Below are positions 53,596 through 61,351 of a DNA stretch of 64,000 bases, one piece after another (the first letter of the stretch is position 1; each line of letters begins with the position of its first letter). The notes below the pieces were generated by a model that worked only from the letters and a program-made list of their open reading frames with translations, ran no database searches and was not told where the DNA came from. The stretch is from contig JAAESM010000045.1 in the NCBI GenBank assembly GCA_024229395.1, positions 62,001 to 126,000 on the forward strand, given 5' to 3'. This DNA comes from Planctomycetota bacterium. GTDB lineage: Bacteria > Planctomycetota > UBA1135. A program made the translations under genes and the position numbers.

Positions 53596-55209
53596 ATGAG
53601 ACTCGGCCCCACCCTACTTTTCCTCATCCTCTGTGCGCCTTTGGCAGCGCAGAATACTCAGCGCGTGAGCGTTGATTCCTCAGGCATTCAAGCCAATGCC
53701 GCTTCTGGGTATGCGTCGATCAGTGCTGATGGTCGCTTCGTCGCGTTCCCGAGCTCGGCCACGAATCTGGTTCCCGGTGACCTGAACCATGAATGGGATA
53801 TCTTCGTGCGTGACCGCCTGCTTGGCATTACAGAGCGTGTCAGTGTCGATAGTCTTGGCGTGGAAAGTAACGACTATTGCACGGATGCCATGATCTCAGC
53901 CAATGGCCGTTTCGTCGTCTTTGAATCGGAAGCGAACAACCTTGTCGTAGGAGACACGAACCTGCGTACCGACATCTTCGTGCACGATCGCCAGACTGGA
54001 ATTACCGAACGCGTCAGCGTCGATTCCTTGGGTGTGCAAGGCAACGATTACAGTGATACTGCATCGATCTCCGCCGACGGACGTTACGTGGTCTTCGAGA
54101 GCGAGTCCACCAACCTGGTCATCGGTGACACCAATGGGGTAGAGGATATCTTCCTTCATGACCGACAGACTGGAATCACCGAACGGATTAGTGTCGACAG
54201 TTCCGGCGTACAAGCTGACGACATGTGCTATGGATCAATGGTCTCGCGCGACGGCCGTTACGTAGCTTTCGATAGCGATGCCACTAACCTAGTGGCGGGG
54301 GATAGCAATGGCGCTCGTGACGTCTTCCTCCGCGACCGTCTTACTGGGCTGACGAGCCTCATCAGTGTGGACAGCTTCGGCGTGCAAGGTTCCAACATGA
54401 GCCGGAATCCATCGATTTCTGCCGACGGAACACAGGTCTGCTTCGAGAGTACGGCAACTAACCTCGTGCTGAATGACAACAACTCCAATTTGGATGTCTT
54501 CGTGCACAATCTGTCTAGCGGCTTGACTACGCGCGTCAGCGTGAAGACCGGTGGCGCGGAGTGCAACGGATCCAGCCACCAATCCAGCCTTTCCGCCGAT
54601 GGCCGGATTGTCGCGTTCACCAGTTGGGCTACGGATCTCGTGCCTGGTGATACCAATGGTTGGGGTGACGTCTTCGTGCATGATCGCCAGACCGGCGTGA
54701 CGAATCGCATCAGCGTGAGTCCTGGTGGTGTGCAAGGCAATAAGCAGACCTTCAGCTATTACTCGTCCTGCAGCGCAGATGGCAAGTACATATCCTTCGC
54801 CGGTTACGCCAACAACCTAGTGCCGAATGACACCAACAACGTCGGCGATGCATTCGTGCGCAATCGTTCCTATGGCTCGGACATCAACACCGTCGTGCTG
54901 GTCGGGCCGTACACAGCGCCGGTCGGTAATGCGGTCGACTTCGAGTGGTTCGCAGCACCACCATCCTCGAAGTACTACATGCACTCCTCCTTGAACATCA
55001 ACGGTACGGTCTTCGCTGGTCATCAGTTCGATATCGGTAGTCCGGCCACGCTGCTAGGCAGTGGTCTCCATAGCCCTGACGGCACGGCTACCTACACCAC
55101 CAGTCCAGTGCCATCAGCTGCGGCTGGCTACACGGTCTATTTCGAGGTCGCCGTCCGCTCCGGCGGCCAGTTCTTCGACAGTACCGTGCAGCCGATCCTG
55201 TTCTATTGA
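53596..55209 (+). CDS. Secreted PD40 beta-propeller protein (537 aa), copy 1
   Basis: The signal peptide MRLGPTLLFLILCAPLAAQ is followed by about eight near-identical blades of about 50 residues. Each follows TERVSVDSLGVQGND...SADGRYVVFESEATNLV.GDTNG..DIFVHDRQTG, resembling TolB/WD40-like PD40 repeats. The last 105 residues form a separate strand-rich domain with FDIGSPATLLGSGL, a DG turn, then SAAAGYTVYFEVAVRSGGQFF. The gene at 56482 has the same length, order and C-terminal domain. No enzyme motif is present; a surface or extracellular binding role is likely. It may start from TTGACC (53530) with a weak -10 (TTAGCC). Confidence 0.87.
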   Translation: MRLGPTLLFLILCAPLAAQNTQRVSVDSSGIQANAASGYASISADGRFVAFPSSATNLVPGDLNHEWDIFVRDRLLGITERVSVDSLGVESNDYCTDAMISANGRFVVFESEANNLVVGDTNLRTDIFVHDRQTGITERVSVDSLGVQGNDYSDTASISADGRYVVFESESTNLVIGDTNGVEDIFLHDRQTGITERISVDSSGVQADDMCYGSMVSRDGRYVAFDSDATNLVAGDSNGARDVFLRDRLTGLTSLISVDSFGVQGSNMSRNPSISADGTQVCFESTATNLVLNDNNSNLDVFVHNLSSGLTTRVSVKTGGAECNGSSHQSSLSADGRIVAFTSWATDLVPGDTNGWGDVFVHDRQTGVTNRISVSPGGVQGNKQTFSYYSSCSADGKYISFAGYANNLVPNDTNNVGDAFVRNRSYGSDINTVVLVGPYTAPVGNAVDFEWFAAPPSSKYYMHSSLNINGTVFAGHQFDIGSPATLLGSGLHSPDGTATYTTSPVPSAAAGYTVYFEVAVRSGGQFFDSTVQPILFY

Positions 55210-55227
55210 ACAAGACTTTCATGACCA

Positions 55228-55262
55228 CCGCGGCATCCTGCTAACATTGCGGGATGCCGCGG
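55228..55262. repeat. 11-bp inverted repeat enclosing a -10 box and covering ATG 55254
   Basis: CCGCGGCATCC (55228-55238) and GGATGCCGCGG (55252-55262) pair perfectly around a 13-nt loop that contains TAACAT. The right arm includes the start codon. In RNA read through from the upstream gene, the hairpin would hide the start codon; in RNA started at the local promoter it could not form. Confidence 0.7.
55242..55247 (+). promoter_or_regulatory. -10 box TAACAT, 6 nt before ATG 55254
   Basis: TAACAT-TGCGGG-ATG. It is in the loop of an 11-bp inverted repeat and fits the leaderless pattern. Confidence 0.55.
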
Positions 55263-56414
55263 CTCTTCAGCTTCCTACTCGTTCTCCTTGCGCTTTGCAG
55301 TCCTGTACTTGGGGCTCAAGGCAAATCCGTGACCACCAAGAAGGCAGCAACGCCCAATCTTGATTTGGTCTTGGCCAGTGGTTTCAACCATCTATTGGGA
55401 GGTCAGGAGTCGGTCGGCAAGTCAGAGGAGAAGTGGGAATGGCCCTATGAAGGTGTCTATCGTGAGCGTGGCAAGATTCCAATTGGTTATCGCGTCGGTG
55501 GTACTTCGATTTGTGCTTGGGCGATGCTCGAGTCCTCCAGCGCACTGAAGACCGAGGAATCAGTCGCTGCTATGGAGCGTGCGATCCGCTTCGTCCTGGC
55601 TGGGCTGGAGCAACCGCGCATGCAACCTGGTTTCAACAGCACTTACGACGTCCGCGATTGGGGCTCGATCTATGCGCTGAACTTCTTCCTGCGCTTGGAA
55701 AAACTGGAGGCGATTCCTGAACAACATCGGGAAGCGGTCAAGGCCAAAATCGATTGGTTGGTCGCGACCTTGCAGAGCAATGCCATTCCGAAGACTGGCG
55801 GTTGGAACTATTCGCGTGGTGGTGGCCAAGGTAAGCCTGCAGCAAGTTCGCCGTTCATGACTGCGCCCGCGATCTTGGCCCTGTGGCAAGCACAAGCTCA
55901 GGGCTATGCGATCGAGCAAGAGATCATTGACCTTGCTTTAAAATCATTGGTCGCAGCGCAAGTCGATAACGGCGTTTATTCCTATACCTCACGCGGGGGA
56001 TTGGGCAAGATCCCAGGCACCATCGGTCGTAGCCCGTCGGTCGAAATCGTCTTGAATATGGCAGGCCTGAGTAAGCCTGAGCACATGCGGATTGCCGTGG
56101 ATCATTTCCTCGAGCATTGGGGCGAGCTGGAGAAGCGTCGGCAGAAGACTGGTACCCATGAGGGCGATTACGGCATCGCGCCGTACTACTTCTATTATGC
56201 TCACTACTACGCCGCCTTGGCGATTGAACAGTTGCCGGAAGAGTTGCGCGAGGACCTGCGTTCGCAATACCGCGACCGCCTGTTTGCCAGCATGGATACC
56301 GACTCGATGACCTTCAACGACCGGGTCTTCCCGCGTAGTTCGCACTTCGGCACCGCCATGAGCTTGCTGTCGTTGATGCAGCCATCGATGCCGTCGCCAG
56401 CAATGCCGAAATAG
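55254..56414 (+). CDS. Exported alpha/alpha-toroid (prenyltransferase/squalene-oxidase repeat) protein
   Basis: 386 residues with signal peptide [22 protein letters not shown]. The mature part is helical and matches the terpenoid-cyclase/prenyltransferase toroid repeat family: RAIRFVLAGLEQPRMQPGF, IYALNFFLRLEKLEAIP, KTGGWNYSRGGGQGKPAASS and YFYYAHYYAALAIEQLP. No DXDD or DxDTT cyclisation motif is seen, so it is probably not a cyclase; such exported toroids may bind ligands or polysaccharide. It lies between two paralogous PD40 genes, which suggests a shared surface function, but this is context only. Confidence 0.82.
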   Translation: MPRLFSFLLVLLALCSPVLGAQGKSVTTKKAATPNLDLVLASGFNHLLGGQESVGKSEEKWEWPYEGVYRERGKIPIGYRVGGTSICAWAMLESSSALKTEESVAAMERAIRFVLAGLEQPRMQPGFNSTYDVRDWGSIYALNFFLRLEKLEAIPEQHREAVKAKIDWLVATLQSNAIPKTGGWNYSRGGGQGKPAASSPFMTAPAILALWQAQAQGYAIEQEIIDLALKSLVAAQVDNGVYSYTSRGGLGKIPGTIGRSPSVEIVLNMAGLSKPEHMRIAVDHFLEHWGELEKRRQKTGTHEGDYGIAPYYFYYAHYYAALAIEQLPEELREDLRSQYRDRLFASMDTDSMTFNDRVFPRSSHFGTAMSLLSLMQPSMPSPAMPK

Positions 56415-56481
56415 TCTGTTCGAAGGTATTTCTAGTGTGGTACCCTGGAATCCTCAGTCGGACTCCAGCCAGGTGGATATC

Positions 56482-58095
56482 ATGCGTTTTCACGTACTAG
56501 TTTTCTTTCTCATCCTGAGCGCATCCGCCTTCGCTCAGACAACCGAACGGGTGAGCTTGACTCACCTTGGATTAGAGCCTTCTTCCGGAGGAGGTAGCCA
56601 TACGGCAACCTTGTCTGCGGATGGCAACAGCTTTGCTTTTTTGGCTAGTGCTTCTGATTTGGTGCCCAATGACACGAATGGCGAACGAGATGCCTTTGTG
56701 CGGAATATTCAAACGGGCGTCGTAACTCGCGTTAGTGTGAGTTCTGCTGGCGTTGAGGGTGTGGGCTACACCTCTGAAGTGGTGATTTCTGCAGACGGTA
56801 AGTGGACTGCCTTCGTCGACGAATCCGACAACCTTGTAACTGGTGATTCCGGTTGGGGCCGTGATGTGTTTTTACATGAGTTAAGTAGCGGGATCACCAC
56901 CCGAGTGAGTGTTGATTCCTTTGGTGTCGCAGGTGATGACAGATCGGAAGGCGTCGCGATTTCCGCCGACGGACGCTATGTGGTTTTTCATAGTCGCGCT
57001 ACCAACTTAGTCGCAGGTGACACCAATGGGGTGGAAGATATTTTCCTTCATGACCGAATTGCCGGAACCACGGAACGGATTAGCAATGGCCTGTTTGGTG
57101 CGGAGTCCGATGGGGTATCCACCAGGCCATGCATTAGCCCGGATGGACGCTTTATTGCTTATGGCAGCGGTGCGACGAATTTGGTAGCGAATGATTTGAA
57201 CGGCTATGGCGACGCCTTCCTTTTTGACCGCCTGTCCGGAGAAACGGCACTGATCAGTACTTCCTCTGCCGGAGTTCAAGGCGATAGTTATTCAACTCCC
57301 GATGCAATTTCTGCTGATGCCCGCTACGTCGTATTCCGTGGCACTGCTAGCAATCTAATCACTGGTACCCCGACCAGTGGCTATCACGTTTTTTTGCGCG
57401 ATGTGAAGCTCGGCTTGACGACTTTTATCAGCATGAACTCCGCTGGTGTCCCCGCGAACAATTTATGTCTGGAGTCTTCGGTTTCGACCACTGGCCGATT
57501 CGTGATGTTCGAAAGTTTTGCAGACAACTTGGTGGTTGGAGACAATAACGATAAACCAGATGTTTTCCTGCATGACCGGGAGACTGGTGAAACCACAATG
57601 ATTTCGGTCAACAATCTGGGGGCCTATGGCAACAAGGCTAGCTACGCTCCACAGATGTCCTCAAATGGCCGCTATATCATTTTTTATAGCTACTCCTGGA
57701 ATCTCGTGCCTAACGATACGAATGGCAGGATTGATGTTTTCCTGCGTGATCGCGAGGCCACTGCCAGTACAGACCACATTCTCCTGTGGGGACCATTCAC
57801 AGCGCCCACCGGAGCACCAGTGCAACTTACTTGGTGTGCCGCACCTCCCAATTCACCCTACTACTTGCACTACTCGTTGAACCTCAATGGCACCATTTTG
57901 GGTGGTCATAGTTTTGACATAGGGGCGCCTGCAACTTTGCTTAATGCTGGGCTCACAGCGGTTGATGGGCAAGGCTCATTCACCACTCCAAATGTGCCGT
58001 CGGCAGCAGCTGGATTCACCGTGTACTTTGAGCAAGTAGTGCGCAGCGGCGGCCAGTTTTACGAGAGCATCGTGCAGCCCATTCAGTTTTACTAA
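56482..58095 (+). CDS. Secreted PD40 beta-propeller protein (537 aa), copy 2
   Basis: It starts at the ATG at 56482 (MRFHVLVFFLILSASAFAQ) with AGGTGG as Shine-Dalgarno; earlier in-frame codons lack a signal. It has eight propeller blades with the same spacing as copy 1 (for example SADGRYVVFHSRATNLVAGD, NGVEDIFLHDR) and the same C-terminal domain ending SAAAGFTVYFEQVVRSGGQF. The gene is exactly as long as copy 1 (537 codons) but the blades have diverged, so this is an old duplication. Codon use looks slightly richer in AT than copy 1. Function is unknown. Confidence 0.87.
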   Translation: MRFHVLVFFLILSASAFAQTTERVSLTHLGLEPSSGGGSHTATLSADGNSFAFLASASDLVPNDTNGERDAFVRNIQTGVVTRVSVSSAGVEGVGYTSEVVISADGKWTAFVDESDNLVTGDSGWGRDVFLHELSSGITTRVSVDSFGVAGDDRSEGVAISADGRYVVFHSRATNLVAGDTNGVEDIFLHDRIAGTTERISNGLFGAESDGVSTRPCISPDGRFIAYGSGATNLVANDLNGYGDAFLFDRLSGETALISTSSAGVQGDSYSTPDAISADARYVVFRGTASNLITGTPTSGYHVFLRDVKLGLTTFISMNSAGVPANNLCLESSVSTTGRFVMFESFADNLVVGDNNDKPDVFLHDRETGETTMISVNNLGAYGNKASYAPQMSSNGRYIIFYSYSWNLVPNDTNGRIDVFLRDREATASTDHILLWGPFTAPTGAPVQLTWCAAPPNSPYYLHYSLNLNGTILGGHSFDIGAPATLLNAGLTAVDGQGSFTTPNVPSAAAGFTVYFEQVVRSGGQFYESIVQPIQFY

Positions 58096-58100
58096 TGGGC

Positions 58101-59141
58101 TCAGGAAACCACCACAGCCAGTGGTGTGCTCCATCCGCTGACACCGCCTTCACTGCGTTCCAAGGCTTGGCAATAGATCGTATGCCCAGCTAAGGATGGA
58201 GGCAGCGTCAGTGAAAGGTCGAAATCACTGCTGTCCCCGTGGGTGAACGTCGGCGTGATCATCCATGGCGTGGAGACTTGGCAGGGGCCGAAAGGCGTCT
58301 GCGTGGGGCCATTTCCGGAAAGGGACAAGATCAGGTTGAGTCGGCTTTGCTTCAACAGATAGGCGAAGTGCAACTCCAGCAAGCCGCCGGCGTTGGCTGC
58401 GGTGGAACTCAACAGCGCACGGCCTTGACCGGAAACACGCGATAGTGCGTTGGCCATCAGCAGGGCGCCATCGGTGTTGGCACGCCACATCTCCGGATAG
58501 ACATCGTTGGAAGGTGGCATGAAGTTCAAGTCGATGCGTGGAGTACGCATCTGCATGTTCTCAGCCACCAAGACGCTGCCATCGCTCCAGTTCGCCACGC
58601 GATAACTTCCAGGCGACAAGGTGGCATTCATGCTGCGCGCCGACGCCGTGCCGCCGTGGAAATCGTTCACGCCTTGCAAGGTTGGGTGCTGCGGATCGAA
58701 CTGCGAGCCCATGGTGGCGCCGCCATAAAGGAAGTCACCATCAGGAATCAGCACTTGATAACTGCTGGTCAGCCAACGGCCAGTCAACCAGGTATTGGTG
58801 AAGCCACTGGCTTGGCCGGTTGCGAGAGCCGCGATCACCACGCCGCCACCGGAATCGACATAGTCAGCCAACAGATTGCCGTACTCGTAGGCATCGTGCA
58901 GCGGGTAGTTCGACCACAGCAAGACGCCGTGATAACGCTCGAGGAATTGGGCCTCAGGGATGCCGGTAAAGGCATTGAACTTGTCGACCGCCGCGAAGTG
59001 CTGGGTGGCCTCGAGCTTCTGCTCGACATCCGCAAGATTGTCCTCGGCGTCGGCGCCTAACACCAACACGCGCGGTTTTTGAGCTGAGGCCGATGAGAGC
59101 GGCCCCAGCAGCACGAAGAGGACAATGAGGAGGACTCTGAT
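58101..59141 (-). CDS. Exported protein with ThuA-like/GATase-like N-terminal domain; non-standard start
   Basis: A perfect signal peptide (RVLLIVLFVLLGPLSSASAQ) requires a start at or before 59138. The only codon there is ATC (59141) directly after an in-frame TAA; the first standard start, GTG 59114, would cut into the signal. The mature protein begins KPRVLVLGADAEDNLADVEQKL and has LLWSNYPLHDAYEYGNLLADYVDSGGGVVIAA, like the flavodoxin-like fold of ThuA/GATase1-like proteins with the catalytic Cys absent. The last 90 residues (PTQTPFGPCQVSTPWM ... AGHTIYCQALERSEGG) resemble the shared C-terminal beta-sandwich. It follows purC by 8 nt. Confidence 0.75.
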   Translation of the reverse strand: MRVLLIVLFVLLGPLSSASAQKPRVLVLGADAEDNLADVEQKLEATQHFAAVDKFNAFTGIPEAQFLERYHGVLLWSNYPLHDAYEYGNLLADYVDSGGGVVIAALATGQASGFTNTWLTGRWLTSSYQVLIPDGDFLYGGATMGSQFDPQHPTLQGVNDFHGGTASARSMNATLSPGSYRVANWSDGSVLVAENMQMRTPRIDLNFMPPSNDVYPEMWRANTDGALLMANALSRVSGQGRALLSSTAANAGGLLELHFAYLLKQSRLNLILSLSGNGPTQTPFGPCQVSTPWMITPTFTHGDSSDFDLSLTLPPSLAGHTIYCQALERSEGGVSGWSTPLAVVVS

Positions 59142-59149
59142 TTATTTCT

Positions 59150-60091
59150 TTAGCGGGAGACGCAATCTGGCAGAGATCCGGTCAGGATCTCGCAGATGTC
59201 CAAGTAACGCTCGCGAGTCTTGGCGATGACATCGGCGGGAACGGTGGGTGGTGGTGCCTTACGGTCCCACTCGGTGATAGACCGAAGGTAAGCGCGAACG
59301 ATTTCCTTGTCAAAGCTTGGCGGCTCCTTGCCGGCCTCAATCTGGTCAGCAGGCCAGTAGCGCGAGCTGTCTGGGGTCATGACCTCGTCGATCAGCACCA
59401 GTTGGCCGTCGATGCGACCGAACTCGAACTTGGTGTCGGCCAGTACGACATTCTTGGTAGCGGCGCGCTCGGCGGCGCCGTTAAAGATGCGCAGCGCAAG
59501 CTGGTGGATTTTGGCAGCCTCTTCCTTGCAACCAATCAGCTCTTCGGCCTCGGCCCAAGTGATCGGCTCATCGACTTCAGCCTTGGTGGTTGGGGTGTGC
59601 AAGACCTCTGGCAACTGGGAAGAGTTCTGCAAGCCTTCCGGCAACTCGTGATCCCACAAGCGACCCGTGGCCTTGTACTCGCGGAAACCGGAACCTGCCA
59701 AGTAGGCGCGCAGGACGACTTCTACATTCACGCGATCGGCTTCGCGCGTCCAGGTCAAACGACCGCGCAGGGCATCGTGCATTTCTTCCGGCAGGTCAGG
59801 CACCTGCGTTGGATCACAAGTCACGCGTGCGGCCGGCATCCAATCGGAGAACTCTTGGAGCCAATACTCGGTGATATGAGTCAGCACACGACCACGATCA
59901 GGGATGGTCTCGTTCATCACCACATCGAAGGCGCTGAGGCGGTCGGTCGCGACCATCAGCATGAAGCCTGGATGTGCAGGGTGGCGGTAAAGATCGCGCA
60001 CCTTGCCGGTGTAGAAATGGTCCCAGCCAGGGATCTCAATACCGCCACGGTAACCCTCGGTGGCAGAAGCAGACGAAGAGGAACTTGCCAT
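59150..60091 (-). CDS. purC: Phosphoribosylaminoimidazole-succinocarboxamide synthase
   Basis: 313-residue purine-pathway enzyme joining CAIR and aspartate. It is of the longer (approximately 300 aa) SAICAR synthetase type. Signatures are the ATP-lid HFYTGKVRDLY, VATDRLSAFDVVMNETIPDRG, the family motif VLADTKFEFGRIDG, and LIDEVMTPDSSRYWP. A Ser-rich start of about 12 residues precedes the core. TAGAAT lies 7 nt before the ATG on the minus strand, and aroA starts 39 nt away in the other direction, so the two share a divergent promoter. Confidence 0.96.
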   Translation of the reverse strand: MASSSSSASATEGYRGGIEIPGWDHFYTGKVRDLYRHPAHPGFMLMVATDRLSAFDVVMNETIPDRGRVLTHITEYWLQEFSDWMPAARVTCDPTQVPDLPEEMHDALRGRLTWTREADRVNVEVVLRAYLAGSGFREYKATGRLWDHELPEGLQNSSQLPEVLHTPTTKAEVDEPITWAEAEELIGCKEEAAKIHQLALRIFNGAAERAATKNVVLADTKFEFGRIDGQLVLIDEVMTPDSSRYWPADQIEAGKEPPSFDKEIVRAYLRSITEWDRKAPPPTVPADVIAKTRERYLDICEILTGSLPDCVSR

Positions 60092-60098
60092 GGGGCGG

Positions 60099-60104
60099 AT
60101 TCTA
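60099..60104 (-). promoter_or_regulatory. -10 box TAGAAT, 7 nt before the purC ATG
   Basis: TAGAAT-CCGCCCC-ATG on the minus strand. It is only 14 nt from the aroA box on the other strand, so each polymerase would cover the other's promoter. Confidence 0.55.
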
Positions 60105-60118
60105 GCGTCGCGGCCGCT

Positions 60119-60124
60119 TAGAAT
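60119..60124 (+). promoter_or_regulatory. -10 box TAGAAT, 6 nt before the aroA ATG
   Basis: TAGAAT-CGCGGC-ATG, with no Shine-Dalgarno. A GCCGC/GCGGC pair (60113-60117, 60126-60130) flanks the box, with the right arm flush to the ATG. Confidence 0.6.
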
Positions 60125-60130
60125 CGCGGC

Positions 60131-61351
60131 ATGGAAGCGGTCACCATCGACCTGCCAGGCTGCAAATCGGCTTCGCAGCGCGCTCTGCTGTTGGCGGGCT
60201 TGGCAGCGGGTCCCAGCAGCTTGCAGGGCCTCGGAGACGGCGCTGACAGCAAGGAATTAGCTGCGGCATTGGCCGTTTTAGGGGTTCAACAGCAGATTCA
60301 GGCCGATGGCAGCTTGCACCTAGAGGGCCTTGGCGGTGCTCCCAGATTGAGCGGCCAAGAGCTCGACATCGGCGAGGGCGGCTCCACCTTGCGTTTCTTA
60401 CTGCCCTTGGCTGCACGTTGTACAGGTCAGCTTCGCATGAAGGCGGCCGCTGGGCTGCTGGCTAGGCCGCATGGACCGCTGCTGGAGTTATTGCAGCAAA
60501 ATGATGCCAAGATCGAGGTCTTAGAAGATGGATTCTTGATCGAAGGCACGGCGCAACCGTTGGCATCTCCCACGGTTGTACCAGTGGCTTTGAGCAGTCA
60601 GTTCTTTAGCGGTTTGTTGATGACGTCCGGGGCTCACACCCAGCACTGGCGTTTGGATCAACAACCGGTGTCGGTCGGTTATCTGAACATGACCGTTGCC
60701 ATGATGAAGCAGTTCCGCGGCACCGAATGTTTGCAGGTCCACGACTTGGATTGGCAGCAGCAAATCGGTTATGGACAAGGACAAGATTTTCAAGTGCCAG
60801 CGGATGCGTCGGCAGCGTTGTTTTTTGCAGTAGCGGCAGTGGTGTCGCAGCAAGCCATCGCTTTGAAGAGACCAATCTCGGAACAGCATCCAGATTTCTA
60901 CGCCTTGCAGTTCCTTACCAAGGCCGGCTTCTTGACTTTCGACGGTCATGTCTTCACGCCAACCGGCCAAGGCCATGCTGAACAAGCCTTCGATCTTTCG
61001 CGCAGTCCTGATAGTGGACCCGCCTTGGCGGTGTTGGCAGCCTGCTCTGAGAAAGGCTTGCGTTTCGATGATGCCGAGCGCCTGCGCCATAAAGAGTCCG
61101 ACCGCATCGATGGCATGGCGCGCTTGGCGACCACTTGTGGTGCAGAAATGAGCCAAGATGGCGAGAAGTTGACGATTCGCTCTTCGACTCACACGCCGTC
61201 GGCCACTCTCTTCAATCCCAGTGCTGACCATCGCCTTGCCATGGCCGCCGGCGTCGCGGCGTTACGCTGGCAGGGCATCGAGATCACCAACCCTGCCTGC
61301 GTGGCCAAATCCTTTCCCACCTTCTGGCAACAACTCGATTTGCTGCGATGA
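60131..61351 (+). CDS. aroA: 3-phosphoshikimate 1-carboxyvinyltransferase (EPSP synthase)
   Basis: 406-residue shikimate-pathway enzyme, a little short for the family (420-450). Substrate-binding motifs are LPGCKSASQRALLLAGLAAG (usually LPGSKS), GEGGSTLRFLLPLAA in place of the common GNAGT(T/A)xR, RHKESDRIDGMA, and DHRLAMAAGVAAL near the end. The ESGSTLRF-like form of the second motif occurs in some anaerobe and environmental groups. The variant at the glyphosate/PEP-binding loop could change inhibitor sensitivity, which is inference. Its stop overlaps the start of the lipoprotein gene by ATGA (61348-61351). It is divergent from purC. Confidence 0.95.
   Translation: MEAVTIDLPGCKSASQRALLLAGLAAGPSSLQGLGDGADSKELAAALAVLGVQQQIQADGSLHLEGLGGAPRLSGQELDIGEGGSTLRFLLPLAARCTGQLRMKAAAGLLARPHGPLLELLQQNDAKIEVLEDGFLIEGTAQPLASPTVVPVALSSQFFSGLLMTSGAHTQHWRLDQQPVSVGYLNMTVAMMKQFRGTECLQVHDLDWQQQIGYGQGQDFQVPADASAALFFAVAAVVSQQAIALKRPISEQHPDFYALQFLTKAGFLTFDGHVFTPTGQGHAEQAFDLSRSPDSGPALAVLAACSEKGLRFDDAERLRHKESDRIDGMARLATTCGAEMSQDGEKLTIRSSTHTPSATLFNPSADHRLAMAAGVAALRWQGIEITNPACVAKSFPTFWQQLDLLR

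Noticed and set aside
53650-54750. Repeated DNA in the PD40 genes as a tandem repeat or CRISPR-like array
   Set aside because: The periodicity (about 150 nt) is at protein level from propeller blades; nucleotide copies are diverged and there are no constant repeats with unique spacers.
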